From an uncultured Collinsella sp. (GTDB taxonomy: Bacteria; Actinomycetota; Coriobacteriia; Coriobacteriales; Coriobacteriaceae), in contig CAKUGR010000013.1 of NCBI GenBank assembly GCA_934654775.1, positions 1 through 64,000 of the forward strand: a DNA stretch of 64,000 nt, written 5' to 3'. Positions 1 through 7,777 of the stretch are shown here, piece by piece. The translations under genes and the position numbers were made by a program. The notes below the pieces were generated by a model. The model was not told the DNA's origin. It worked only from the letters and a program-made list of their open reading frames with translations, and searched no databases. Numbering within the stretch: the stretch's first letter is position 1; each line of letters begins with the position of its first letter.

Positions 1-71
1 GTTTGTCTCCACCCGCATAGCGGGTGGGTTGAAGCTGGCCGCTGCGCGCCCAGCAGACTAAAGTCTTGAAC

Positions 72-107
72 AAAAAATGTGACAAAGGGAAAGTCCCTTT
101 GTCACAT
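72..107 (-). terminator. Rho-independent terminator of xpt
   Basis: A perfect 14-bp inverted repeat (77-90 with 94-107, 3-nt loop) is followed on the minus strand by a run of Ts (72-76). It lies 28 bp past the xpt stop codon. To its left, 10-28 holds a second short hairpin (CACCCGC..GCGGGTG) of unknown role at the window edge. Confidence 0.85.
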
Positions 108-134
108 CGCATACCAATCGCTTGTGTTGCGCGC

Positions 135-713
135 CTAGGCGAAGGTGATCTCGCCGGTCTCACAGTCCATATCGGCGATACGAGCCAGGCTCTCGACGCG
201 GAAGCCGCGCTCGCGGAGCTTATCGCCGCCGCCCTGGAAGCCCTTCTCCACGGCAATGCCAATACCGGACACCTCGGCACCCGCAGCCTCGCAGATCTTG
301 ATGAGACCCTCGAGCGCGCAGCCGTTGGCCAAGAAGTCGTCGATGATCAGGACCTTGTCGCCCTCGGACAGGAAACGCTTGCCAACGATGACCGGATACT
401 CCTTTTGCTTGGTAAAGGAGTAGATGGTCGTGGCATACTGCTCGCCGTCGAGGTTGATGGACTGCGCCTTCTTGGCAAAGACCACCGGCACACCGCCAAA
501 ATGCTGAGCCGCGATGCAGGCCATGCCAATGCCCGAAGCCTCAATCGTCAGGATCTTGTTGATCTCGACATCCTTGAACAAACGGGCCCACTCGGCGCCC
601 ATGTGGTCGAACAGCTCAACGTCGCACTGGTGGTTGAGGAAGGCATCAACCTTAAGGACGTTACCGGCCTTTACGATGCCGTCATGGCGAATACGATCCT
701 CAAGCTCCTGCAT
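135..713 (-). CDS. xpt: Xanthine phosphoribosyltransferase
   Basis: 192 aa, the usual length of Xpt. Type I PRTases of this family convert xanthine plus PRPP to XMP in purine salvage. The PRPP-binding loop is visible as [14 protein letters not shown], with [12 protein letters not shown] upstream of it and [12 protein letters not shown] near the C terminus, all typical of Xpt. The start at 713 was chosen because GAGAAAGGG lies just upstream; a longer frame to 818 has no ribosome binding site. Xpt genes are often controlled by guanine riboswitches, but I could not find the conserved purine-riboswitch core upstream. It appears monocistronic. Confidence 0.93.
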   Translation of the reverse strand: MQELEDRIRHDGIVKAGNVLKVDAFLNHQCDVELFDHMGAEWARLFKDVEINKILTIEASGIGMACIAAQHFGGVPVVFAKKAQSINLDGEQYATTIYSFTKQKEYPVIVGKRFLSEGDKVLIIDDFLANGCALEGLIKICEAAGAEVSGIGIAVEKGFQGGGDKLRERGFRVESLARIADMDCETGEITFA

Positions 714-923
714 GGCGCAACCCTTTCTCGCGGCAATGATTCCGCGCGATGAACAAACGTTGCACGATAGTCTACCACGTACCGACCCCCGCCCGCCCCA
801 CAAGCCTCGTCGCACCATAAAGCCGCAAGACCAGTCAATTTGGGACGGGGCCCTTTTAGCTACTCCCCGAGAGGCGATAGCTGCCTTTGCGAGCGAATAT
901 GCCTGTTATCGATTTACTGCCAT

Positions 924-1081
924 TTCAAAACTATGCCGGTTTACGTCGATGAATCGCGGACTCTCGACCACGCCCGAATTCTAGAAAACAAAACCGCAGG
1001 TAGACGACTCGGAATGTTTCCAAAAAAGGACGTGTGGTGGCCATATGGCGAATCATCGCCGTAAACCGGCATGGTTTTGAG
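924..1081. repeat. Imperfect long inverted repeat
   Basis: The segment 924-957 is repeated in inverted orientation at 1048-1081, with 30 of 34 positions matching by eye. About 90 bp lies between the arms. It sits in the gene-free stretch 714-1350 between xpt and the MFS gene, where I see no convincing coding sequence. It could fold into a long hairpin or be a MITE-like remnant. Confidence 0.6.
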
Positions 1082-1184
1082 AAGACTGCCTCCCACAGGC
1101 TCACCCAGAGGGCTTCGCAGGGCCAAAATGCCCCGCTTTCCTTCGTCTCCCACGGATCAGCGGAGGGAGCGCGCCACAAAAACG

Positions 1185-1320
1185 GCCCATCTACTACGTT
1201 TGACCGCGCACCCCTGTCCATACCCCTGATTTCCAAAAATCAGTAAGTCATCTACCTGCACTTTTGTATTTACCAATTGCGCTATGGTTGGGGTGGCGCG
1301 GTCAAACGTAGTAGATGGGC
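1185..1320. repeat. Long inverted repeat with perfect 25-bp arms
   Basis: Perfect arms at 1185-1209 and 1296-1320 (core CTACTACGTTTGACCGCG). The arms continue with mismatches for about 13 more bases through an ACCCC..CCATA motif. The interior contains a small palindrome (TGATTT..AAATCA). The element ends about 30 bp beyond the MFS stop codon. It could act as an RNA hairpin at the gene end or be a mobile palindromic element. Confidence 0.7.
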
Positions 1321-1350
1321 GTGATTCTTGGCAGGCGACTCGCGAACACG

Positions 1351-2655
1351 CTAATGCCGGATGCGCGTCCTCACCAAACGTACCAATGTGAGCGCAAAGC
1401 CCACGGTAGCAACGGCCATCAGCACGTAGAATACCAAACGGAAGCCAAAGAGGAACACATCCGGACGGCCCGCCACATAGCTCGTGACCGTCTTACCCAT
1501 TACCGCGCTCGTCTGTCCATACAGGATGCGCGACGCCGCCGTAATACCCAGCGCTATGCCCGCATAGCGCGCCAAGCTGCCCAAGCTGCCCGCAAAGCCA
1601 AGCGCCTCACGCGGAGCCGAACCCATATACAGCGAATTATTGGGACTCTGGAAGATTGACGTGCCGCACGACATAAACGCGACGCAGCACACGATCATCA
1701 AGATGGAAGAGTGCTCGTCAAGCGTGCTCACCGCAAAGAGACCGCACACGTACACGCCCAGGCCAACGGCCGTGGGCGCTTCACAACCAACACGGTCGGA
1801 CACCGAGCCCGAAAGCGGGCCCACAAAGGCATTCACGACCGGCATCGCCAAAAACAACAGGCCGGAGATATCGGAGCTAAAGCCATGGGCATCCTGAAAG
1901 TAGAACGGCAGCACAAACTCGGAGGCACCGATACCCACGAACACGATAAGCATGCAAGCCAGGTTAATCGTGAAAGCCGAGCTCGCAAAGCAGCGACGCG
2001 CCGCCTCTGTCAACGGCATAGGGCGTTCGCCAGCCTCCGGCTTGACATGCGGCAGCGTGTAGAGTCCCACGATAAACGAGATGACGCCAATGGGAAGGTT
2101 GATGAGGAAGATGATCTCCCAGGGAAAACTTGCCACGAGTACGCCGCCGAGCACGGGGCCGCACATCATGCCAAGAGCCACAAAGGTCGCCAGAATGCCC
2201 ATGGCACGACCGCGCTCACGCGCCGGAAACGACTCGGTGATGATGCCCATATTGTTGGCCATCGCGGCGGCACAGCCAATGCCCTGCACGATACGCGCCA
2301 AGATAAGCACCTCGAGCGAAGCCGAAAGCCCGCAAAGCAGCGAGCCACCCGAAAAGACGATCACACCAAGCTGGAACACATTCACCTTGCCGCGCACATC
2401 GCCCAAGCGGCCAAACGGCAGCATGGCGACGCACGTCGCGAGCAGATACGCCGAGCTCACGAGCTGAATGCGGTCGAGACCCACACCCAGCTCCTTTTGC
2501 ATCACCGGAAGCGCCACCGTCACGATGCTCGCATCCAGACACGCCATAAAGGTCATGACGAGCACGGTGAACAGAATCGCCCATTTATTCTTACCGTGGG
2601 TGTCGCCCTCCAGGGCAATGTGTTCGCGGCGCAGCTGCTCGGCAGTTTTCTCCAT
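1351..2655 (-). CDS. MFS drug-efflux-type transporter (DHA2/EmrB-like)
   Basis: 434 aa integral membrane protein of the major facilitator superfamily, with about 12-14 predicted helices. Family signatures are visible: LDASIVTVALPVMQKELG in TM1, GRLGDVRGK in the loop after TM2 (motif A), and ARIVQGIGCAAAMANNMGII with GPVLGGVL (motif C-like, drug/H+ antiporters). Known relatives export drugs or metabolites using the proton gradient; the substrate here cannot be told. The start at 2655 follows AGAAAGGA, and the longer frame to 2682 lacks such a site. It lies downstream of metY on the same strand but is separated from it by a terminator. Confidence 0.85.
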   Translation of the reverse strand: MEKTAEQLRREHIALEGDTHGKNKWAILFTVLVMTFMACLDASIVTVALPVMQKELGVGLDRIQLVSSAYLLATCVAMLPFGRLGDVRGKVNVFQLGVIVFSGGSLLCGLSASLEVLILARIVQGIGCAAAMANNMGIITESFPARERGRAMGILATFVALGMMCGPVLGGVLVASFPWEIIFLINLPIGVISFIVGLYTLPHVKPEAGERPMPLTEAARRCFASSAFTINLACMLIVFVGIGASEFVLPFYFQDAHGFSSDISGLLFLAMPVVNAFVGPLSGSVSDRVGCEAPTAVGLGVYVCGLFAVSTLDEHSSILMIVCCVAFMSCGTSIFQSPNNSLYMGSAPREALGFAGSLGSLARYAGIALGITAASRILYGQTSAVMGKTVTSYVAGRPDVFLFGFRLVFYVLMAVATVGFALTLVRLVRTRIRH

Positions 2656-2678
2656 ATATATCCTTTCTATCGTGCAAC

Positions 2679-2726
2679 GCAAAAACGGGCCCCCAATCGC
2701 CTACAAACGGTCACGATCGGGGTCCC
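2679..2726 (-). terminator. Rho-independent terminator of the metY-like gene
   Basis: A GC-rich stem with arms 2687-2699 and 2714-2726 is followed on the minus strand by GTTTTTG. It separates the sulfhydrylase gene from the MFS gene. Confidence 0.7.
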
Positions 2727-2796
2727 GCCTACGGAATCGGAACTATGAGGACGTCGTCAGCCGAAAAGCCGTCCCACGCCTCGCACGCACGCTAGC

Positions 2797-4080
2797 CTAG
2801 CACTGCTCGAGCGCCTGCTCAAGGTCGGCAATCAGATCGGCCGTGTCCTCCAAGCCGCACGACAGGCGCACCATATCGGCGGAGATACCGCAGGCAATGA
2901 GCTCCTCATCGTTCATCTGGCGATGCGTGGCGTTTGCCGGATGCAGGCAGCAGGTGCGCGCATCGGCTACATGCGTGGCAATCTGGGCGAGCTTGAGGCT
3001 CTTCATAAAGGTCTCGGCCGCCGCACGACCACCGGTAAAGCCAAAGCTCACAACGCCGCACGTACCGTTGGGCATGTACTTCTGAGCCATGTCGTAGTAT
3101 TTGTCGCCTTCCAGGCCCGGATAGCTCACAAAGCGCACCTTGGGGTGGCTCTGCAGGAACTTGGCGACCGCCAGTCCGTTCTCGCAATGACGCGGCATGC
3201 GCACGTGCAGGCTCTCGAGCGAGCTGTTCAGGAAGAACGCCGCCTGCGGGTTCTGCATGGGGCCAAGGTCGCGCATGAGCTGCGCGGTGGCCTTGGTAAT
3301 GAAGGCACCCTCGCGACCGAACTTCTCGGCATACGTCACGCCGTGGTAGCTCTCGTCGGGCGTGGTGAGACCCGGGAACTTGTCCGCATGGGCCATCCAA
3401 TCAAACTGGCCGTGATCGACGATCACGCCACCCAGGTAGGCCGCATGCCCATCCATGTACTTAGTGGTAGAGTGCGTGACGATGTCGGCGCCCCACTCAA
3501 AGGGACGGCACATCACGGGCGTCGGGAAGGTGTTGTCGACCATCAGCGGCACGCCGTGGTCGTGCGCGGCCTTGGCAAAACGCTCAATGTCGAGCACGGC
3601 GAGGGCGGGATTGGCGATGGTCTCGCCAAAGACGAGCTTGGTGTTGGGCTGGAAGGCAGCCTCGAGCTCCTCGTCGGTGCAGTCGGGGGCAACAAACGTG
3701 CAGGTGACACCCATACGGCCCATGGTGTGGGCGAGCAGGTTGTAGGTGCCGCCGTAGATGGCAGAGCTTGCGACCACGTGATCACCGGCACCGGCAACGT
3801 TAAAGATGGCAAGGAAGTTCGCGGCCATGCCCGAGCTCGTGAGCATCGCAGCGGTGCCGCCCTCCATCTCGCAGATCTTGGCGGCAACGAGGTCACAGGT
3901 GGGATTCTGCAGACGGCTGTAGAAGTAGCCCGACTCCTCCAGGTCAAACAGCTTGCCCATGTGCTCGGACGTGTCGTACTTCCACGTGGTTGACTGGTAG
4001 ATAGGCACCTGACGCGGCTCTGCATCGCCCGGGCGATAACCGCCCTGAACACACGTCGTACCGATGGTCTGCTCGCTCAT
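2797..4080 (-). CDS. metY: O-acetylhomoserine sulfhydrylase (Cys/Met metabolism PLP enzyme)
   Basis: 427 aa PLP enzyme of the Cys/Met-metabolism family. Length and sequence (QGGYRPGDAEPRQVPIYQST at the N terminus, YSRLQNPT, SSGMAANFLAI) match O-acetylhomoserine aminocarboxypropyltransferases, which make homocysteine from O-acetylhomoserine and sulfide. The PLP lysine is in HSTTKYMDGH, near residue 207. A methionine gamma-lyase role cannot be excluded by eye. The start is ATG at 4080, six bases after GGAG; a TTG at 4086 is the alternative. The leader at 4100-4200 can form a GGGAC..GTCCC hairpin, but I could not match a SAM riboswitch to it. Confidence 0.85.
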   Translation of the reverse strand: MSEQTIGTTCVQGGYRPGDAEPRQVPIYQSTTWKYDTSEHMGKLFDLEESGYFYSRLQNPTCDLVAAKICEMEGGTAAMLTSSGMAANFLAIFNVAGAGDHVVASSAIYGGTYNLLAHTMGRMGVTCTFVAPDCTDEELEAAFQPNTKLVFGETIANPALAVLDIERFAKAAHDHGVPLMVDNTFPTPVMCRPFEWGADIVTHSTTKYMDGHAAYLGGVIVDHGQFDWMAHADKFPGLTTPDESYHGVTYAEKFGREGAFITKATAQLMRDLGPMQNPQAAFFLNSSLESLHVRMPRHCENGLAVAKFLQSHPKVRFVSYPGLEGDKYYDMAQKYMPNGTCGVVSFGFTGGRAAAETFMKSLKLAQIATHVADARTCCLHPANATHRQMNDEELIACGISADMVRLSCGLEDTADLIADLEQALEQC

Positions 4081-4315
4081 ATCCAACTCCCTTACTTGGG
4101 TTTTATTTTATTCGGTTCACGATACCGCTACCCCGCACCCCTCTCAACCCATCCCGCAGATAGGTTATGGGACGAATTTGTCAGGGCTATTTGTCCCAAA
4201 TCTTAAAGGTTGTGTTCGAAGGCGAAAAAACAATGAGATATACGTTGGGGTCTCAATGAACAAATGCGCCGGCAAGGGTACCATAGGCGGGTAAACCGCA
4301 ATCAAGGAGACACCG

Positions 4316-4762
4316 ATGAAGCAGATCGATACCACCCAGCTCGACACCGCCACCAGCCAGGCCCAGGCTGCCGAATATCACGCCCGCGGCTTTAACTGCG
4401 CACAGGCCGTCGCCTGCACGCTCGCACCCGCCGTCGGACTCGACCCCGAAACCGCCTTTACCCTCACCGAGGGCTTCGGCGCCGGTATGGGCGGCATGAC
4501 CGAGACCTGTGGCGCCATCTCGGGCGCCGTGGCCATCATGGGCTTTGTGATGAGCGACGGCATGGAAAACCCCAAGACCAAGGGGCAGACCTACAAGCTG
4601 TCGCGCGAGATCGCCAAGCGCTTTGGCGAGAAGAACACGACGACCATCTGCGGTACGCTCAAGGGCGTCGGCTCGGACCAGGGTCCGCTCCGCAGCTGCC
4701 CCGGCTGCATCGACGATGCCGTCGAGATCGCCTGCGACGTATTGAGGCAGCTCGCCAAATAA
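4316..4762 (+). CDS. C_GCAxxG_C_C family redox-type protein
   Basis: 148 aa protein with the family's cysteine pattern: FNCAQAV near residue 23, the GFGAGMGGMTETCGAISGA motif that names the family, then TTICG and a C-terminal SCPGCIDDA. Proteins of this family (TIGR01909/PF09719) are common in anaerobes and are thought to bind a metal or redox cofactor through these cysteines; no firm biochemical role is known. AAGGAG precedes the ATG. Divergent from metY, with about 235 bp between them. Confidence 0.85.
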   Translation: MKQIDTTQLDTATSQAQAAEYHARGFNCAQAVACTLAPAVGLDPETAFTLTEGFGAGMGGMTETCGAISGAVAIMGFVMSDGMENPKTKGQTYKLSREIAKRFGEKNTTTICGTLKGVGSDQGPLRSCPGCIDDAVEIACDVLRQLAK

Positions 4763-4776
4763 ATAATGGCACCAGG

Positions 4777-4823
4777 AAAAAGACGGCCGGCGCGCCTGGG
4801 ATATCCCATGGCACGCCGGCCGT
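4777..4823 (-). terminator. Strong terminator between convergent genes
   Basis: The stem ACGGCCGGCG (4783-4792) pairs with 4814-4823 and continues inward through GCC/GGC to a TGGGATATCCCA palindrome. On the minus strand it is followed by CTTTTTCC (T-run 4777-4781), so it terminates yigZ. It may also stop the convergent gene ending at 4762. Confidence 0.85.
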
Positions 4824-4828
4824 CGCCG

Positions 4829-5467
4829 TTAAAACTCGGCAAATTCGGAGGCGCCGACCTCAATATCCTCGCGGCCAGCCATAAGCTCGCGTATCTTAGT
4901 GCAAAACGGCTCCTGCTCCCCCGCCTTAAACACCAAGTGAAGTGTCACGGCGTCCTCGTAGTCAGTGTCCGAAACCTTGGCACCTGAGTCCTGCGCCAAA
5001 CGAAGCACCTGCTCATACTGCGGATAGGCAACATGCACGTCAACGGGCACGACGCTCGTCATCTCAACGATCTGCCCGGCTTCCTGCGCAGCCGCAACCG
5101 CCGCCTGCGTCGCTGCCGTATAGGCACGCACCAGACCGCCCGGCCCCAGCAGCGTGCCGCCAAAATAACGCGTCACCACACAGCATACGTTTTTGAGAGC
5201 CGCACCGCGAAGCACCTCGAGAGTGGGCATACCGCTCGTACGGCTCGGCTCACCGTCATCGCTCTGGCGCTCGCGACCGTCGACCAAAATCCACGCAGGC
5301 ACATTATGACGAGCATCGTAGTGACGCTTGCGAACCATCTCGATAAAGGCGTTTGCCTCGTCCTCGGACTCAATATGGACCAGCTGGGCAATAAACCGAC
5401 TCTTGCGGTCGACAAACTCGCCCGTAGCCTCAATATTCGATTGCAAAGTAAAATAGCTGTCCAACAA
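4829..5467 (-). CDS. yigZ: YigZ/IMPACT family protein (intact copy)
   Basis: 212 aa. N-terminal Impact domain with KSRFIAQLVHIESEDEANAFI, the HYDARHNVPAWIL block, DDGEPSRTSGMPTLEVL and RYFGGTLLGPGGLVRAY, all hallmarks of YigZ/YvyE. A C-terminal DUF1949-like domain follows (about 135-212). The family is linked to translation control or RNA binding; the exact role is unknown. Two adjacent TTG codons (5467, 5464) follow GAGGGG and either could start the protein; no ATG is suitably placed. Most of the gene lies within the duplicated unit, and only this copy keeps its 3' end. Confidence 0.88.
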   Translation of the reverse strand: MLDSYFTLQSNIEATGEFVDRKSRFIAQLVHIESEDEANAFIEMVRKRHYDARHNVPAWILVDGRERQSDDGEPSRTSGMPTLEVLRGAALKNVCCVVTRYFGGTLLGPGGLVRAYTAATQAAVAAAQEAGQIVEMTSVVPVDVHVAYPQYEQVLRLAQDSGAKVSDTDYEDAVTLHLVFKAGEQEPFCTKIRELMAGREDIEVGASEFAEF

Positions 5468-5578
5468 AGCCCCTCAAACAAAAGCAAAGCAACAAACAGC
5501 CTCAATAATACGGCAAAGGCAGCACTGGTACCCTCGCTAACAAGAACGGAAATGCCGATGATTCCGTCAACGAAAGCG

Positions 5579-5685
5579 AGCACCCGCCAGCGCGAGCAAG
5601 GTGCCTTGAAAGCCGAGGGCATTGACCTTTTGGTCATGCCCGAAGGCTTGAAAGGCAGATTGCCGCGCTGACGGGTTCGCAGCGT
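5579..5685. repeat. Nested palindromic repeat, family B, copy 1
   Basis: About 105 bp of nested inverted repeats: outer CCCGCCAGCGCG with CGCGCTGACGGG, then CCTTGAAAGCC with GGCTTGAAAGG, inner GCATTGACC with GGTCATGC around TTTT. It is copied exactly at 6973-7079 by the tandem duplication. An independent, diverged copy lies at 61670-61777, so it is a dispersed element. Here it sits between rnpB and yigZ. Confidence 0.8.
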
Positions 5686-5693
5686 CAACAAAG

Positions 5694-6058
5694 TGCTGAG
5701 TGGGCCGATAAGCCGGGTTCTGTCGTGAACGGTCATTTATCTTGTCTGCACGTTACCGTGCAGCTCCACGCACGCTACCCGAACGCGGACCGGGCCGGCC
5801 CATAGCGTTCCTATTCGCGCTTGCTCCGGATGGGGCTTGCCAAGCCGCCGTGTTGCCACGACGCTGGTGGTCTCTTACACCACCGTTTCAGCTTTTCCCT
5901 TTACGCCTTGCGGCGCAGGTGGGAGTCTTCTTTTCTGCGGCGCTTTCCGTCGGATCACTCCGCCCGGCCGTTAGCCGGCATCCCGCCCTCTGGAGCCCGG
6001 ACTTTCCTCACGCGCACTGCAAGCAGTACATCGCGCGACCGTCTGGCCCACTCAGCAG
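5694..6058 (-). ncRNA. rnpB: RNase P RNA, bacterial type A (copy 1)
   Basis: About 365 nt; catalytic RNA that trims the 5' leader of precursor tRNAs together with RnpA. The 5' end forms helix P1: GCTGAGTGGGCC pairs with GGCCCACTCAGC at the 3' end. The universal GAGGAAAGTCCGGGCTCC block is on the minus strand near 5993-6010, and the conserved 3' segment CAGAACCCGGCTTAT is near 5712-5726. A TACACT -10 element (6065-6070) lies just upstream, so transcription would begin at or near the mature 5' end. Ends are estimated to a few bases. Confidence 0.95.
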
Positions 6059-6146
6059 TGCAAGAGTGTAGCACACCGCCACCGCAAGCGATGACACGAC
6101 AGGCGAGCTCGACACGATAAACCAAGAACCGCCCATGCGTTACAAT

Positions 6147-6257
6147 AGTCACGTCGATGGGCAACGTCGTCAGTCGAGACGCGACCGCGCTCCGCACCCC
6201 TCCGTCTACTCGGCGCGTTCCCGCCTCCTCCCCGAGGCGGGATGTCGGCGTTTTTTT
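6147..6257 (+). other. Candidate small transcribed element with terminator (copy 1)
   Basis: On the plus strand, TTACAAT (6147-6153) could be a -10 element. About 70 bases later a stem CCCGCCTC (6220-6227)/GAGGCGGG (6234-6241) is followed by a run of seven Ts (6251-6257). No gene with a ribosome binding site lies between them, so a roughly 100-nt RNA divergent from rnpB is possible. The same element recurs at 7541-7651 in the duplicated unit. No RNA family recognised. Confidence 0.35.
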
Positions 6258-6315
6258 ATGCCGCAACAACTCAATAGCTAACGGAAGACTTGGGTGGCAA
6301 TCTACCGCCGACCCC

Positions 6316-6861
6316 TTAACAGAACACCAAGTGAAGTGTCACGGCGTCCTCGTAGTCAGTGTCCGAAACCTTGGCACCTGAGTCCTGCGCCAAACGAAGC
6401 ACCTGCTCATACTGCGGATAGGCAACATGCACGTCAACGGGCACGACGCTCGTCATCTCAACGATCTGCCCGGCTTCCTGCGCAGCCGCAACCGCCGCCT
6501 GCGTCGCTGCCGTATAGGCACGCACCAGACCGCCCGGCCCCAGCAGCGTGCCGCCAAAATAACGCGTCACCACACAGCATACGTTTTTGAGAGCCGCACC
6601 GCGAAGCACCTCGAGAGTGGGCATACCGCTCGTACGGCTCGGCTCACCGTCATCGCTCTGGCGCTCGCGACCGTCGACCAAAATCCACGCAGGCACATTA
6701 TGACGAGCATCGTAGTGACGCTTGCGAACCATCTCGATAAAGGCGTTTGCCTCGTCCTCGGACTCAATATGGACCAGCTGGGCAATAAACCGACTCTTGC
6801 GGTCGACAAACTCGCCCGTAGCCTCAATATTCGATTGCAAAGTAAAATAGCTGTCCAACAA
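6316..6861 (-). pseudogene. yigZ: Truncated second copy of yigZ
   Basis: Identical to the intact yigZ from its TTG start (6861) through LHLVF, then cut by the duplication junction at 6323-6326. It ends after one further residue, at 181 aa instead of 212. The lost part is the end of the C-terminal DUF1949-like domain. Its own terminator is also missing, so transcripts from here would run on through the candidate small-RNA region (antisense) into rnpB copy 1. Probably non-functional, or functional only in its N-terminal domain. Confidence 0.85.
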
Positions 6862-6972
6862 AGCCCCTCAAACAAAAGCAAAGCAACAAACAGCCTCAAT
6901 AATACGGCAAAGGCAGCACTGGTACCCTCGCTAACAAGAACGGAAATGCCGATGATTCCGTCAACGAAAGCG

Positions 6973-7079
6973 AGCACCCGCCAGCGCGAGCAAGGTGCCT
7001 TGAAAGCCGAGGGCATTGACCTTTTGGTCATGCCCGAAGGCTTGAAAGGCAGATTGCCGCGCTGACGGGTTCGCAGCGT
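6973..7079. repeat. Nested palindromic repeat, family B, copy 2
   Basis: Exact copy of 5579-5685 at offset 1,394, produced by the tandem duplication. Confidence 0.8.
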
Positions 7080-7087
7080 CAACAAAG

Positions 7088-7452
7088 TGCTGAGTGGGCC
7101 GATAAGCCGGGTTCTGTCGTGAACGGTCATTTATCTTGTCTGCACGTTACCGTGCAGCTCCACGCACGCTACCCGAACGCGGACCGGGCCGGCCCATAGC
7201 GTTCCTATTCGCGCTTGCTCCGGATGGGGCTTGCCAAGCCGCCGTGTTGCCACGACGCTGGTGGTCTCTTACACCACCGTTTCAGCTTTTCCCTTTACGC
7301 CTTGCGGCGCAGGTGGGAGTCTTCTTTTCTGCGGCGCTTTCCGTCGGATCACTCCGCCCGGCCGTTAGCCGGCATCCCGCCCTCTGGAGCCCGGACTTTC
7401 CTCACGCGCACTGCAAGCAGTACATCGCGCGACCGTCTGGCCCACTCAGCAG
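7088..7452 (-). ncRNA. rnpB: RNase P RNA, bacterial type A (copy 2)
   Basis: Same sequence as the copy at 5694-6058, shifted by 1,394 bases, with the same upstream TACACT (7459-7464). It carries the complete P1 to 3' end, so both copies should be expressible. Bacteria normally have a single rnpB. Confidence 0.93.
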
Positions 7453-7540
7453 TGCAAGAGTGTAGCACACCGCCACCGCAAGCGATGACACGACAGGCGA
7501 GCTCGACACGATAAACCAAGAACCGCCCATGCGTTACAAT

Positions 7541-7651
7541 AGTCACGTCGATGGGCAACGTCGTCAGTCGAGACGCGACCGCGCTCCGCACCCCTCCGTC
7601 TACTCGGCGCGTTCCCGCCTCCTCCCCGAGGCGGGATGTCGGCGTTTTTTT
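7541..7651 (+). other. Candidate small transcribed element with terminator (copy 2)
   Basis: Duplicate of 6147-6257 at offset 1,394: TTACAAT, then a GC stem and seven Ts (7645-7651). Confidence 0.35.
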
Positions 7652-7721
7652 ATGCCGCAACAACTCAATAGCTAACGGAAGACTTGGGTGGCAATCTACC
7701 GCCGACCCCTTAACAGAACAG

Positions 7722-7753
7722 AAAAGGGACCCGCCCTCTCAGGCGGATCCCTT
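7722..7753 (-). terminator. Rho-independent terminator of rpsA
   Basis: Stem 7724-7735 with 7742-7753 (AAGGGATCCGCC on the minus strand), followed by TTTTCTGTTCTGTT. It abuts the right junction of the tandem duplication. Confidence 0.85.
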
Positions 7754-7777
7754 AAAACAAGTGATCGTCAAACCGAA

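Larger units (their letters stand above)
4929..7720. repeat. Tandem direct duplication of a 1,394-bp unit
   Basis: Copy 1 (4929-6322) and copy 2 (6323-7716) are identical wherever I compared them, and every reading frame translates identically at a constant offset of 1,394. Each junction carries the 4-bp microhomology AACA (4929-4932, 6323-6326, 7717-7720). The unit holds most of yigZ, a palindromic repeat, rnpB and a terminator-like element. Perfect identity points to a very recent duplication or an assembly artefact. Confidence 0.95.

Noticed and set aside
1..60. Possible CRISPR repeat fragment at the left edge (hairpin CACCCGC..GCGGGTG)
   Set aside because: Only one copy, no spacers, and no cas gene in the window.
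714..860. Guanine riboswitch upstream of xpt
   Set aside because: The conserved core of the purine aptamer and its three-helix arrangement could not be found on the minus strand.
4087..4250. SAM riboswitch upstream of the metY-like gene
   Set aside because: Only a simple GGGAC..GTCCC hairpin is visible; the conserved SAM-I blocks are absent.
5033..5671. 212-codon plus-strand frame in each duplicated unit
   Set aside because: Antisense to yigZ, ending in the palindromic repeat; no ribosome binding site.
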